64,000 bases of DNA from Streptomyces sp. DT2A-34 (GTDB taxonomy: Bacteria; Actinomycetota; Actinomycetes; Streptomycetales; Streptomycetaceae): the NCBI RefSeq assembly GCF_030499515.1, contig NZ_JASTWJ010000001.1:4382001-4446000 (forward strand), given 5' to 3'. The position numbers and the translations under genes were made by a program. Positions 16,250 to 24,061 of the stretch are shown here, piece by piece. The first letter of the stretch is position 1; every line of letters begins with the position of its first letter. The notes beneath the pieces were generated by a model. The model saw only the letters and a list, made by a program, of their open reading frames with translations. It had not been told where the DNA came from and did not search any database.

Positions 16250-16690
16250 ATGCCTAGCGACATATTCAGCCAGACACCTGAGCACTCAGCGTTCTGGGGC
16301 GAATACCACCTGTGCACACTGACCACGCTTCGCGCCGACGGCACTCCCCACGTAGTGCCTGTCGGCGTGACGCTAGACGTCGACACAGGAGTCGCCCGAG
16401 TTATCACACGCAAACCAAGCAAGAAGGTCGCCAATATTCAGGCATCCCGCCCCGGCGAAGCTCGCGCGGTTGTCTGCCAGGTCGACGGAGGCCGCTGGGC
16501 CACCCTGGAGGGCACGGCCGAAGTGCTGACCGACGCGGCGGCGGTCGACGACGCCGTGGCCCGCTACGCGGACCGGTACGGCCGGACTCCGGCTCCGGAC
16601 CCGGAGCGTGTGGTCATCGAGATCACGATCGACCGGGCCATGGGCCAGCTGAACGCCGCCCGACCGAAGACGGCGAGCGCTGCGACCTGA
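16250..16690 (+). CDS. PPOX-class F420-dependent oxidoreductase
   Basis: A 146-residue split-barrel protein. The lead FWGEYHLCTLTTLRADGTPHVVPVGVTLD, then RVITRKPSKKVANIQ, AVVCQVDGGRWATLEGTAEV and the closing RVVIEITIDRAMGQLNA, is the pyridoxamine-oxidase-like fold of the actinobacterial F420-dependent (FDOR-B/PPOX) reductases. These reduce various substrates with F420H2 or bind heme or FMN. Length is normal. It stands alone between divergent operons and is probably monocistronic. Confidence 0.85.
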   Translation: MPSDIFSQTPEHSAFWGEYHLCTLTTLRADGTPHVVPVGVTLDVDTGVARVITRKPSKKVANIQASRPGEARAVVCQVDGGRWATLEGTAEVLTDAAAVDDAVARYADRYGRTPAPDPERVVIEITIDRAMGQLNAARPKTASAAT

Positions 16691-16855
16691 CCGCGCGAGA
16701 GCCCCGGGAAGGGCAGAACCTGACATCTACGCCGATGTCGCCGGTGAGTTCAGTGGTGACGCCAACGGTGTCATTGCGGGTGCCCTGCCCGGTTGTTAGC
16801 CTCAGATCGATCTTCACGTGGTGTAGGCCTTCAACTACGGCTTGAGGTTGGGGAG

Positions 16856-17131
16856 ATGGCGATAGGTCGCCCGTGGGAAGCGGATGCCGACGCTGGATTC
16901 GTGCGTCGTCTGGGCCGTTCACCACAGGAGTTGGGATTGACGAGCGGCTCGGAGAGTTGCCCGGACATCTGGGAGATGGACAACGGCGACGTCGCGGTGA
17001 TCGGTCGTGACGTGACCGCTCTCGTGGCCGAGCGTCTGCCCGAGGGAGTCTCCGTCGGGCCCGACGAGCGCCTTGTGATCGTTCCGAGGAGCCTCCTCGC
17101 TGCTGCGAAGCCGGACATGCCCGATGCCTGA
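16856..17131 (+). CDS. Conserved hypothetical protein, partner of DUF6879
   Basis: A 91-residue protein from ATG 16856 (GAGG 8 bp upstream). The sequence MAIGRPWEADADAGFVRRLG, then CPDIWEMDNGDVAVIGRDVT, and ERLVIVPRSLL, forms a compact beta-rich domain. Small proteins of this pattern precede DUF6879 genes in Streptomyces, and here its stop overlaps the next start by 8 bp. Function unknown; its partnering with a DUF6879 protein is the best clue. Confidence 0.75.
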   Translation: MAIGRPWEADADAGFVRRLGRSPQELGLTSGSESCPDIWEMDNGDVAVIGRDVTALVAERLPEGVSVGPDERLVIVPRSLLAAAKPDMPDA

Positions 17132-17810
17132 TGTGAGCGCGGCCGAGCCACCGGGCGTCGACGCGCCGAGCATCAGCGCGCTTGTCGCGTCGCCGCCCGA
17201 AGCCCGAGGTCCTTTCCTGCCCGTCAGGGAATACCTTCAGGCGTTTCGGGAGGACTACGCCCGTCCCGAGGTGACGGCCTTCGACAAGTTGGAGTGCGGG
17301 CAGCACTTCCAGGAACCGGGTTTCTCGTCGTGGGAGGCGTTCAACCGAGGGGCTTGGCGCGAGTCCGTCGACCTGATCAAGGAGGTGCAGCCCGCGATCA
17401 AGCGGCAGTTCGAGGACGCTGAGTCCCGCGGTCTGGTACTGCGCCGGGCCCGCTACATCGAGCTCCCTCCGTCGGACTACCTTGTCTGGGAGATGGCCGT
17501 GCTCCGCGAGCGGGTCAGCCGGGGCGAGCACATCCGGGTCGTAGCCGGCCAGGGCCAACCCGGCTTCCAGGCACCCCCCCCCCGATGGTTTTCCGAACTT
17601 GTCATTCTCGGGTCCATCCGCCTCTATGAGCTGAGGTACGGACCGGACGGCGTGCTGGCCGGCGCGTACCAGTACGACGACGCCCAGTTGATCGAGGCCT
17701 GCCGCACCGACTTCGAGCAGCTCTACGACACGGGTGAGGACTTCTCGTCGTTCCACGACCGGATCACCGGCCCTCTGCTGCACGCCCGTTGCACGGAGGC
17801 GTCGGCATGA
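17124..17810 (+). CDS. DUF6879 family protein
   Basis: A 228-residue protein. The core (from LPVREYLQAFREDYARPEVTAFDKLE) with the FHDRITGPLL-type ending fits DUF6879, a Streptomyces family of unknown function. The gene has an uninterrupted run of ten C at 17574-17583 (encoding APPPRWFSE), a slippage-prone tract where a one-base change would truncate the protein. It overlaps the gene before (8 bp) and after (ATGA), so the three-gene set is one operon. Confidence 0.8.
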   Translation: MPDVSAAEPPGVDAPSISALVASPPEARGPFLPVREYLQAFREDYARPEVTAFDKLECGQHFQEPGFSSWEAFNRGAWRESVDLIKEVQPAIKRQFEDAESRGLVLRRARYIELPPSDYLVWEMAVLRERVSRGEHIRVVAGQGQPGFQAPPPRWFSELVILGSIRLYELRYGPDGVLAGAYQYDDAQLIEACRTDFEQLYDTGEDFSSFHDRITGPLLHARCTEASA

Positions 17811-18541
17811 CACCGCTTCCGGAACCCGTTCCCGGGACTGCCACCCGCGCGGCACGCGGCCTGCACGGACGCCCCTGGTACCGGTCGCGTGCGGCGACGC
17901 TGGCGTTGTCCGTGCTCGCCGTTGTGTGCGCGATGGGTCTCGTCGTCATTTCTCCCCTCGCGCTTCCCGCGCTGGACGGCAACGGAGAGGACTGGGAGCG
18001 GATCGGCGACATCGCCCAGGCCTACGGTGCCGTGTCCGCGCTCCTGTCCGGTCTGGCCGTCGTCGGCGTGGCGGCCTCGCTGGTCCTCCAAGCACGGGAA
18101 GCGAAGGCTGCCCGAGTGCAGAACACCCGCTTGATGCATATGGAGTTCACCAAGCAGGCCATGGAGAACCCGGAGTACCTCGACTGCTGGGGTGGACCCG
18201 ACGCCTCCCGGACGGTTCTGCTCCGGCGGCAGCACATGTACGTCAACCTGGTGGTGTCGCACTGGGAGATGTGGTTCGAGCTCGGGGACCTCACGGAGCA
18301 GTGGCTGGCGTCCATGTGCGACGAGATTTTCGCCGGCGAGATCGGCCGCTCGTTCTGGGCACGGACCCGTGAAGCACGTATCTTGACCGCGTCCACGCGG
18401 CGGATGAAGCACTTCAACCAGATCATTGACGCCCGGTATGAGACGGCGCTCGACAGCCCACCACGGACCGGGTCGGCGTTGCCGGATCTTGGAGTGCCCG
18501 GAGTCGTGCCACCACGCGCGGCTGATCAAGACCAGTCCTGA
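17807..18541 (+). CDS. DUF6082 family membrane-anchored protein
   Basis: A 244-residue protein from ATG 17807, which overlaps the DUF6879 stop (ATGA). Two hydrophobic helices lie near residues 28-50 (TLALSVLAVVCAMGLVVISPLAL) and 67-92 (GAVSALLSGLAVVGVAASLVLQA), followed by a cytoplasmic helical domain (EFTKQAMENPEYLDCWGG...MYVNLVVSHWEMWFELG). This is the DUF6082 layout. The last 25 residues look atypical, so the 3' end may have been altered; an IS element sits 80 bp downstream. Confidence 0.8.
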   Translation: MTPLPEPVPGTATRAARGLHGRPWYRSRAATLALSVLAVVCAMGLVVISPLALPALDGNGEDWERIGDIAQAYGAVSALLSGLAVVGVAASLVLQAREAKAARVQNTRLMHMEFTKQAMENPEYLDCWGGPDASRTVLLRRQHMYVNLVVSHWEMWFELGDLTEQWLASMCDEIFAGEIGRSFWARTREARILTASTRRMKHFNQIIDARYETALDSPPRTGSALPDLGVPGVVPPRAADQDQS

Positions 18542-18621
18542 ACTCCTCGCATACTCAGGCGGACACACGATGCACGTGTGCGCCTCGCAAGTAGCAACCG
18601 CGCCTCCGACGCCCTCACTTA

Positions 18622-19507
18622 CTGGCCCTAACAAAGCCTCTGGACGTGGCGGTGGGTAATCAGGCAGACCGCGAGTCCGAGGAAGGCCTCATGGATGTCG
18701 TCGCGTCGTTCCCAGCGGATCCGCAGGCGGCGGAAGCCGTGCAGCCAGGAGATCGTCCGCTCGACGACCCAGCGGAAGGTGCCCAGGCCGGTGCCGTGCG
18801 GCTGCCCCCGTTGGGCGATCGCGGGCCGGATCCCGCGTCTCCGCAGGAGCTGGCGGTACTTGTCGTGATCGTAGCCGCGGTCGGCGAAGAGCATGTCGGG
18901 ACGGCGTCGTGGGCGGCCGACGACACCGGCGACCGCCGGGATCTTGTCCAGCAGCGGCAGCAGTTGGGTGACGTCGTTGCGGTTGCCGCCGGTCAGCGAC
19001 ACCGCGAGCGGGATGCCCTGGCCGTCGGTGATGATGTGGTGTTTGCTGCCCGGGCGTGCGCGGTCGACCGGGCTGGGCCCGCTTTTGGGCCCCTGCGTGC
19101 GGCCCGGACGTGGGAGGAGTCGATCACCGCCCGCGACCAGTCCAGCTGGTTCTTCGAGCGCAGCTTGTTCAGCAGCAGTTGGTGCAGCTGGTCCCAGACG
19201 CCGGCCTCGTTCCAGGCCGCCAGGCGCCGCCAGCAGGTCATGCCCGAGCCGAAGCCGAGCTCCTGGGGCAGGTACTCCCACTGGATGCCGGTGTGCAGGA
19301 CGAACAAGATCCCGCACAAGGCCTGACGGTCGGGCACTCGCGGCCGTCCCTCGACCTGCTTCGGTGGCGGCTCGGGCAGCAACGGCTCGATGAGCGACCA
19401 CAGTTCATCCGACACCATCCACGGCCGCGACTGACGCTTCCCCATGCCCACATCAACGAGCGATCAAGCGGACAGTCACATGATCAACCCGCTTTTGTTA
19501 GAGCCAG
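18622..19507 (-). mobile_element. IS5-family insertion sequence, complete
   Basis: An 886-bp element bounded by imperfect terminal inverted repeats (CTGGCCCTAACAAA on the left, CTGGCTCTAACAAA on the right strand) and flanked by a 3-bp direct repeat TTA (18619-18621 and 19508-19510), the T-N-A type target duplication. It carries one transposase in two overlapping frames. The intact ends and duplication suggest recent insertion. Confidence 0.85.
18628..19445 (-). CDS. IS5-family transposase, two frames joined by -1 frameshift
   Basis: OrfA (from 19445, MGKRQSRPWMV; frame runs to about 18993) gives the N-terminal DUF4096-like domain (LWSLIEPLLPEPPPK...GIQWEYLPQELGFGSGMTCWRRL) and the first catalytic Asp (AVIDSSHV). 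OrfB (to 18628) gives HHIITDGQGIPLAVSLTGGNRNDV, the second Asp (MLFADRGYD) and the Glu region (RWVVERTISWL), completing the DDE set. The frames overlap at a C-CCA-AAA-G heptamer near 19080, a canonical -1 slippery site; a shift there yields the full enzyme of about 270 residues. Confidence 0.85.
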
Positions 19508-19535
19508 TTACTCCGACCCCAGCGATCGCATGTCT

Positions 19536-19799
19536 TCAATCCGCTCCGTTCCGCTTGAGAATGCTGCGAACGGTATTCCGCGAGTGCCCGGTGAGCTGCG
19601 CGATTTCCACTTCACTCAGCCCTGCTTTCTTCGCGCCAGTTACCAGGGGATCCCGCGAGGCGCGAATACGACCGTATTCAGCGAGTCGCTCACGCAGGTC
19701 ATCTTCTGAGGCATCCTCACCCTGCGGCCGGTGTGCACCGGGACCGCTGGTTTCGTAGATGCCGATCAGGTGCGAGCGTCTCGTGCTGTCGCTGTGCAT
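19536..19799 (-). CDS. Small helix-turn-helix protein
   Basis: An 87-residue protein. The C-terminal 35 residues contain a clear HTH (GAKKAGLSEVEIAQLTGHSRNTVRSILKR), of the kind found in recombinase and sigma-like DNA-binding domains; the N-terminal part is charged and helical (EDDLRERLAEYGRIRASRDP). It diverges from the Hsp70-like gene across 250 bp, so it is a plausible local regulator of that operon. The IS element ends 28 bp beyond its stop. Confidence 0.7.
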   Translation of the reverse strand: MHSDSTRRSHLIGIYETSGPGAHRPQGEDASEDDLRERLAEYGRIRASRDPLVTGAKKAGLSEVEIAQLTGHSRNTVRSILKRNGAD

Positions 19800-20052
19800 G
19801 CGGGCACGCTAACCCGTAACAGCCTGCGAATGCGCAGTTCTGCGCACCCGTGTTCAGGCTTGCACACGACTGTTGCGCCGTTCGGGTGGCCGTGTGCCCA
19901 CCGTGGGCACACGTCCTTGAGCGAAGCGAGTGTTTCTGCCAGATCTGGGACTGCCGCTGCGCTCTCAACCGGGCTTCCTGTGCAGTTCTGCACAGCGCAC
20001 CCCGAGTTGTCTGATCGTCAGCGGAGGCCCGCCTGTCCCATCTCTCATCGAA

Positions 20053-21858
20053 ATGAGCCTCGTGTTCTCAGCTCGCCTTGTCGTGGCCATTGACGTCGGC
20101 ACGCACGCCATCGGTTCGTCCTGGTGCGTCATTTCAGACTCCAACGCCGACCCGGTCAGCCGGAAAATCCACTTCTCCAATCAATGGGAGTCCCAGCCTG
20201 CACCGACCGCCAAGAACCTGTCCGCCCTCCTGCTGGACGCCGACGGAAATCTGATCGCCTGGGGGTACGAAGCCCGTCGCCTATGGCTGACTCAGGGAGC
20301 CGAACTCCGTGAGAAGGGCGCTCGCTATCACCAGGGCTTCAAAATGGATCTCGGCACGCATCCGGTGTCAGATCCGGAGAACGCGATCCTGGCCGGGAAC
20401 GACCCGGCCGAGGAGGAGAGTGCCCAGCCAGCGGCGGGTTCCGCCGGCTTGAGCGTCGACGAGGTGACGCCAGACCTGCTGTCGACGTTGCTGCGTCAGG
20501 TGGTGACGACGACGCTTGGGCAGATCACTGCCGCCGGCTACGACGAGGACGATCTGCGCTGGTGTCTGACCGTCCCTGCCTGTTGGAGCGACTACCAGAA
20601 GGCGGTGATGCGGGACGTCGCCAAGAACGCCGGCCTCCCCGGCGAGGACGGCCGGGTGCTGCTGTCCCTGGAGCCGGAATCGGCGGCGCACTATGCCCGC
20701 GTCAGCGGCGTGCGCGTCATCGGCGAGGACGACGAGGCGGGCGAGGACCTAATGGCGCCCGGGGCTCGCTTCATGGTGGTGGACTGCGGCGGCGGCACCG
20801 TCGACATCACCGCCTACGAGAACGACGCGGACGGAAAGATGGTCGAGATCGGCCGCTCGATCGGAGACCGGTTCGGCTCCGACTTCCTCAACCGGGCCTT
20901 CGAGAACAGCCACTTGGCCGAGTGCCTCGGCGACACGGACATCCTGGACGAGATCAGGGACAGCTGCCCCGAAGCCCTGCTCAACCTCATCGACCAGTGG
21001 GAGCGCGCCAAGCTGCACGTCACCCTCGACCAGGAGGACAGCATCAACCTGCTGATCCCCTCCGCCATCGACCGCCGCATCGGCGCGGCCGTACGCAAGC
21101 GCCTGGCCCGGCGCCAGAACAAGGTCAACGACTCCATCGTGCTGACCCCCGCAGACATCCACGCCCTGTTCGACACCGTCGTGCCCGGCACCCTGGACCT
21201 GATCGACACCCAGCTGCAGGCGATGGCCGCCACGCGCGGCGACAACACCAGGCCCGACGTCATCCTCCTCGTCGGCGGCTTCAGCAGTTCCCCCTACCTT
21301 CAGCAAGCCGTCAAGGAACGCTTCGGCGACCGCGCCCTCGTGATGGTGCCCCCCAACCCCGATATCGCCGTGCTGTTCGGCGCCACCCACTTCTGCTACG
21401 ACCCACAGACACGCGCCCGACGCAGCCGGTTCACCTACGGCACCGAGGTGAACAAGCCGTTCAAGGAAGGAGTCGACCCCGAGGACAAGCGGTACGTGAC
21501 CACCTACGGCCTGGTCACCTGCCGTGAGCGGTTCTCCGTGTTCGCCCGCGCCGGAGAGTCCATCGCCACCGATGCCGAGGTGATGCACGGCTACGTCCCG
21601 TTGGAGGACGACGTCGACGCCATGGAGTTCGACATCTTCGCCACCAACGACACCGACCCTCGCTACGTCACCGACCCGGGCTGCGACCTCATCGGCACGG
21701 TACGGGTGGATCTCGCTTCCGTCATGCGGTTCCCGCGCCGGGAACGGTCGGTGCGGGTCTTCATGAAGTTCGGCGAGACCGAGATCAAGGTCCGGGCCGA
21801 GCTCGTCCACGGCGGGCAGAGCGTGGCCACCGAGGTCCGCTTCCACTCCAACTACTGA
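20053..21858 (+). CDS. Hsp70-family ATPase (HSPA12/DnaK-like)
   Basis: A 601-residue protein from ATG 20053; GTG 20062 is an alternative. Actin-fold ATPase motifs are present in order: phosphate-1 VAIDVGTHA (about residues 11-19), phosphate-2 VVDCGGGTVDITAYE (near 241), and the adenosine motif LLVGGFSSSPYLQQAV (near 407). The C-terminal part (490-601) is beta-rich and short, unlike the full DnaK substrate domain, and resembles HSPA12-type divergent Hsp70s. It is not the housekeeping DnaK. It is followed 14 bp later by a GrpE-like gene, which makes a dedicated chaperone pair likely. Confidence 0.85.
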   Translation: MSLVFSARLVVAIDVGTHAIGSSWCVISDSNADPVSRKIHFSNQWESQPAPTAKNLSALLLDADGNLIAWGYEARRLWLTQGAELREKGARYHQGFKMDLGTHPVSDPENAILAGNDPAEEESAQPAAGSAGLSVDEVTPDLLSTLLRQVVTTTLGQITAAGYDEDDLRWCLTVPACWSDYQKAVMRDVAKNAGLPGEDGRVLLSLEPESAAHYARVSGVRVIGEDDEAGEDLMAPGARFMVVDCGGGTVDITAYENDADGKMVEIGRSIGDRFGSDFLNRAFENSHLAECLGDTDILDEIRDSCPEALLNLIDQWERAKLHVTLDQEDSINLLIPSAIDRRIGAAVRKRLARRQNKVNDSIVLTPADIHALFDTVVPGTLDLIDTQLQAMAATRGDNTRPDVILLVGGFSSSPYLQQAVKERFGDRALVMVPPNPDIAVLFGATHFCYDPQTRARRSRFTYGTEVNKPFKEGVDPEDKRYVTTYGLVTCRERFSVFARAGESIATDAEVMHGYVPLEDDVDAMEFDIFATNDTDPRYVTDPGCDLIGTVRVDLASVMRFPRRERSVRVFMKFGETEIKVRAELVHGGQSVATEVRFHSNY

Positions 21859-21872
21859 CTAACAGAGGATCC

Positions 21873-22610
21873 ATGGACATCATCGGCATCTTCAGCCACC
21901 ACACGCAGGAGCGGAGCCGCCCAGCGCCTCCCTCAGCCCGACCCGCCACCTACGACGCCTTGCCTGAGGACCCGCTGAAGCAGGCCCTCAGGCGGATCGG
22001 CCAGCTGGAACAGACCGTCAAAGCCGGAGAACAGCAGCACGCCCAGATGCGTCGGTCCATCGAGCGCCTGGAACGCCAGGTGGGAATCCTCCTAGCCGCC
22101 CGGCTGGAAGGGCGAGACGACCTGGCCGCAGCGCCGCATGGCGACCACCAAGTCCTCGCCCGCCGCTTCCGCACCCTCATCGAACAGAACTTCCTCACCT
22201 TCGCCCGCCGCTACGCCAGCCGGTGCGACCGTGTCCTGGACCGGCCCGCCACGGAACAGACCGCCCGGCTGATCAGCCTGCTCAGCCGACAGCTCTTCAC
22301 CGAGGCCCAGCCCCTCCCCACGGTCCAGGACACCATCCGCCTTCTACATCTGCCGGAACACGACGGGCACATCGAGGCCGCCATCACCGCTCTGCGCGAA
22401 CACTGCGCCGATCTCGCCACCCGCATCCGCCACGCTGGCCTGGACCATGCCTGGGACTTCACCGCCTCCAGCGGTACCCCTGCCGACCCCACACGCCAGG
22501 ACGTCTGGGCCGCCTGCGACGCCCGTGCGCCCGTCAGCTTCATCGTCTCCCCCGCCTACCTCGTCAGCGGCCGCATGTACTGTCCGCAACTCGTCTTCAC
22601 CACGCGGTAG
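21873..22610 (+). CDS. GrpE-like protein paired with the Hsp70-like ATPase
   Basis: A 245-residue protein. Residues 30-75 form a coiled coil (QALRRIGQLEQTVKAGEQQ...IERLERQVGILL), a helical bundle follows, and the end (DVWAACDARAPVSFIVSPAYLVSGRMYCPQLVF) closely follows the GrpE beta-domain pattern (acidic/HEAV, then V-x-x-GY-x-x-x-G-R-V-L-R-P-A). GrpE proteins exchange nucleotide on Hsp70. Adjacency to the Hsp70-like gene supports this. The similarity was judged by eye and is remote. Confidence 0.6.
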   Translation: MDIIGIFSHHTQERSRPAPPSARPATYDALPEDPLKQALRRIGQLEQTVKAGEQQHAQMRRSIERLERQVGILLAARLEGRDDLAAAPHGDHQVLARRFRTLIEQNFLTFARRYASRCDRVLDRPATEQTARLISLLSRQLFTEAQPLPTVQDTIRLLHLPEHDGHIEAAITALREHCADLATRIRHAGLDHAWDFTASSGTPADPTRQDVWAACDARAPVSFIVSPAYLVSGRMYCPQLVFTTR

Positions 22611-22630
22611 ACGGCCGCTTCGACCACACT

Positions 22631-22666
22631 CCCTCGCTGTGCTGTTGTCGAAGAGCACAGCGAGGG
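22631..22666 (+). terminator. Terminator hairpin after the Hsp70/GrpE-like operon
   Basis: A perfect 13-bp stem (CCCTCGCTGTGCT with its complement) around a 10-base loop, 20 bp after the GrpE-like stop. It also faces the end of the HNH gene on the other strand, so it may be bidirectional. Confidence 0.7.
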
Positions 22667-22874
22667 CGGTCGGAAGCCCCAGCGCTGGCTGGACTGTGCC
22701 TGTTCGGTCCGGACTGCGGTGGCGACTCATCGGCACCGCCCAGCCGGTTCGTCTCGTCGGGGACGAGGCCGAAGTCAAGGCCCTAAACATCGACCCGGTC
22801 CATGCCGACCGGCGTGGTGACACGGCCTGCCCGGGTATCCCTGTGGTCCCCGGGCAGTAGGCGCCTCCAAGAGG

Positions 22875-23765
22875 TCAGCCACGGCGGAAGAGCCGCCGCA
22901 ACACCGAAGGCGCCTTCTCCCCGCGCGGCCCAGGCACCGCGCGATCCCCGGGCCGGGACTGAGCTTCCGGAGTGCGGTGGGAGGAGGGCAGGGCAATGCC
23001 GCGTTCGACGGCGATCCGCGCCACGATCTCCCCTGCATCGGCCGCAGCGGGGGCAGGCCGCGGGATTCCGCGTTCAGCGGCGAGCGTCGCTGCCGCGACC
23101 CCTCGTCGCTCGCCCGCGCGAGGCGGGCGCTGGACGGTGACCCCGGCATCGGTGAGGATGCTCAGATCCAGCGTCCAGGCCGTCGCCGACCGCGCCTCCC
23201 ACATGTTGAACGCGTAGCGGATGTGGCTGCGGGCCTCGACACGGCTCATCCCCGTGACCTTGACCAGATGCGCGAACGCCTTCGACTCCAGGCCTCGGAG
23301 CTGGGCGTATCCGTAGTGAGTGACGGTGTGGCAGTCCGTGCACAAGCAGATCAGCCGCTTCAGGCGCTGGGTGCAGGCGGCGTCGTCGTACACCCACCGC
23401 TCGTGGGCCTCCAGCCACCGCTTGGCATCACGGTTCTCCGCGGCACCGCAAGCCTCGCACCGCATCCCGGCCCGTCGGGTGATCATCCGGCGAAGCCGTT
23501 CCCAGTCCCGCGGCGTCACGCAGGAGCGTACGTTGGTGAACCAGCAACTGGAGGGCACCAAGTCGACGAACAGTCCCTCGCCCAGGGTCCGGTCCTCGCC
23601 GGGAAGCAGGTCTGGCACGTCCGGGGCCGCAGCCCACGGCTCCAAGGCCGTCATGCCCCTACGGGGTGCGTACCAGCGCTTGGCAACTGGATCCCACCGG
23701 GCCCCGGCCGTCTTCGCCTGGTCTTTCTCCGCATACGGAACATCCAGCCAGATCCGCTCGGCCAT
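22875..23765 (-). CDS. DUF5710-HNH nuclease-like protein
   Basis: A 296-residue protein from ATG 23765 (GGGAG upstream). The N-terminus IWLDVPYAEKDQAKTAGARWDPVAKRWYAP is a DUF5710 unit, usual in plasmid and phage proteins that bind DNA ends or primase-like partners. The middle has two cysteine pairs (CEACG and CTDCH) around EAHERWVYDD...LICLCTDCHTVTH, the HNH metal fold. The C-terminal 90 residues are Pro/Arg rich. It may be a nicking or homing-type nuclease; the activity is inferred. Confidence 0.8.
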   Translation of the reverse strand: MAERIWLDVPYAEKDQAKTAGARWDPVAKRWYAPRRGMTALEPWAAAPDVPDLLPGEDRTLGEGLFVDLVPSSCWFTNVRSCVTPRDWERLRRMITRRAGMRCEACGAAENRDAKRWLEAHERWVYDDAACTQRLKRLICLCTDCHTVTHYGYAQLRGLESKAFAHLVKVTGMSRVEARSHIRYAFNMWEARSATAWTLDLSILTDAGVTVQRPPRAGERRGVAAATLAAERGIPRPAPAAADAGEIVARIAVERGIALPSSHRTPEAQSRPGDRAVPGPRGEKAPSVLRRLFRRG

Positions 23766-24061
23766 CGTTGCTCCCTCTACTCCTACCGAGGTGGTGTAAG
23801 GAACTCGCCCTCGGTAACACGACGCTACCGGCCGCCCGCTGACCCGGGCAGACGATCTGCGATCTTCGGTCCGGCCAGCGGGGAGCAAGACCAGCGGATC
23901 GGGCCGCGGTACAACAGGGGCTGTAGAACGGCAAGATGGAACCTCTCGTTCCCACAGCAGTCCGTGCCGCCACACGGTCACCAGGGCCGCGCACGACGCC
24001 TGCGTGGAGGCCAAGGCCGCCTTCCTGGAGGCCTCCCGGCACGACCACGAAGCCGCGGATC
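23766..24061. other. Spacer between HNH gene and ABC transporter
   Basis: No confident gene. A plus-strand frame ending at 24069 reads AHDACVEAKAAFLEASRHD and has a natural amino-acid pattern, but it lacks a good start, so it may be the remnant of a small gene cut by rearrangement. Confidence 0.35.

Noticed and set aside
20749..21846. Long minus-strand frame opposite the Hsp70-like gene
   Set aside because: An antisense shadow; Hsp70 motifs on the plus strand are complete.
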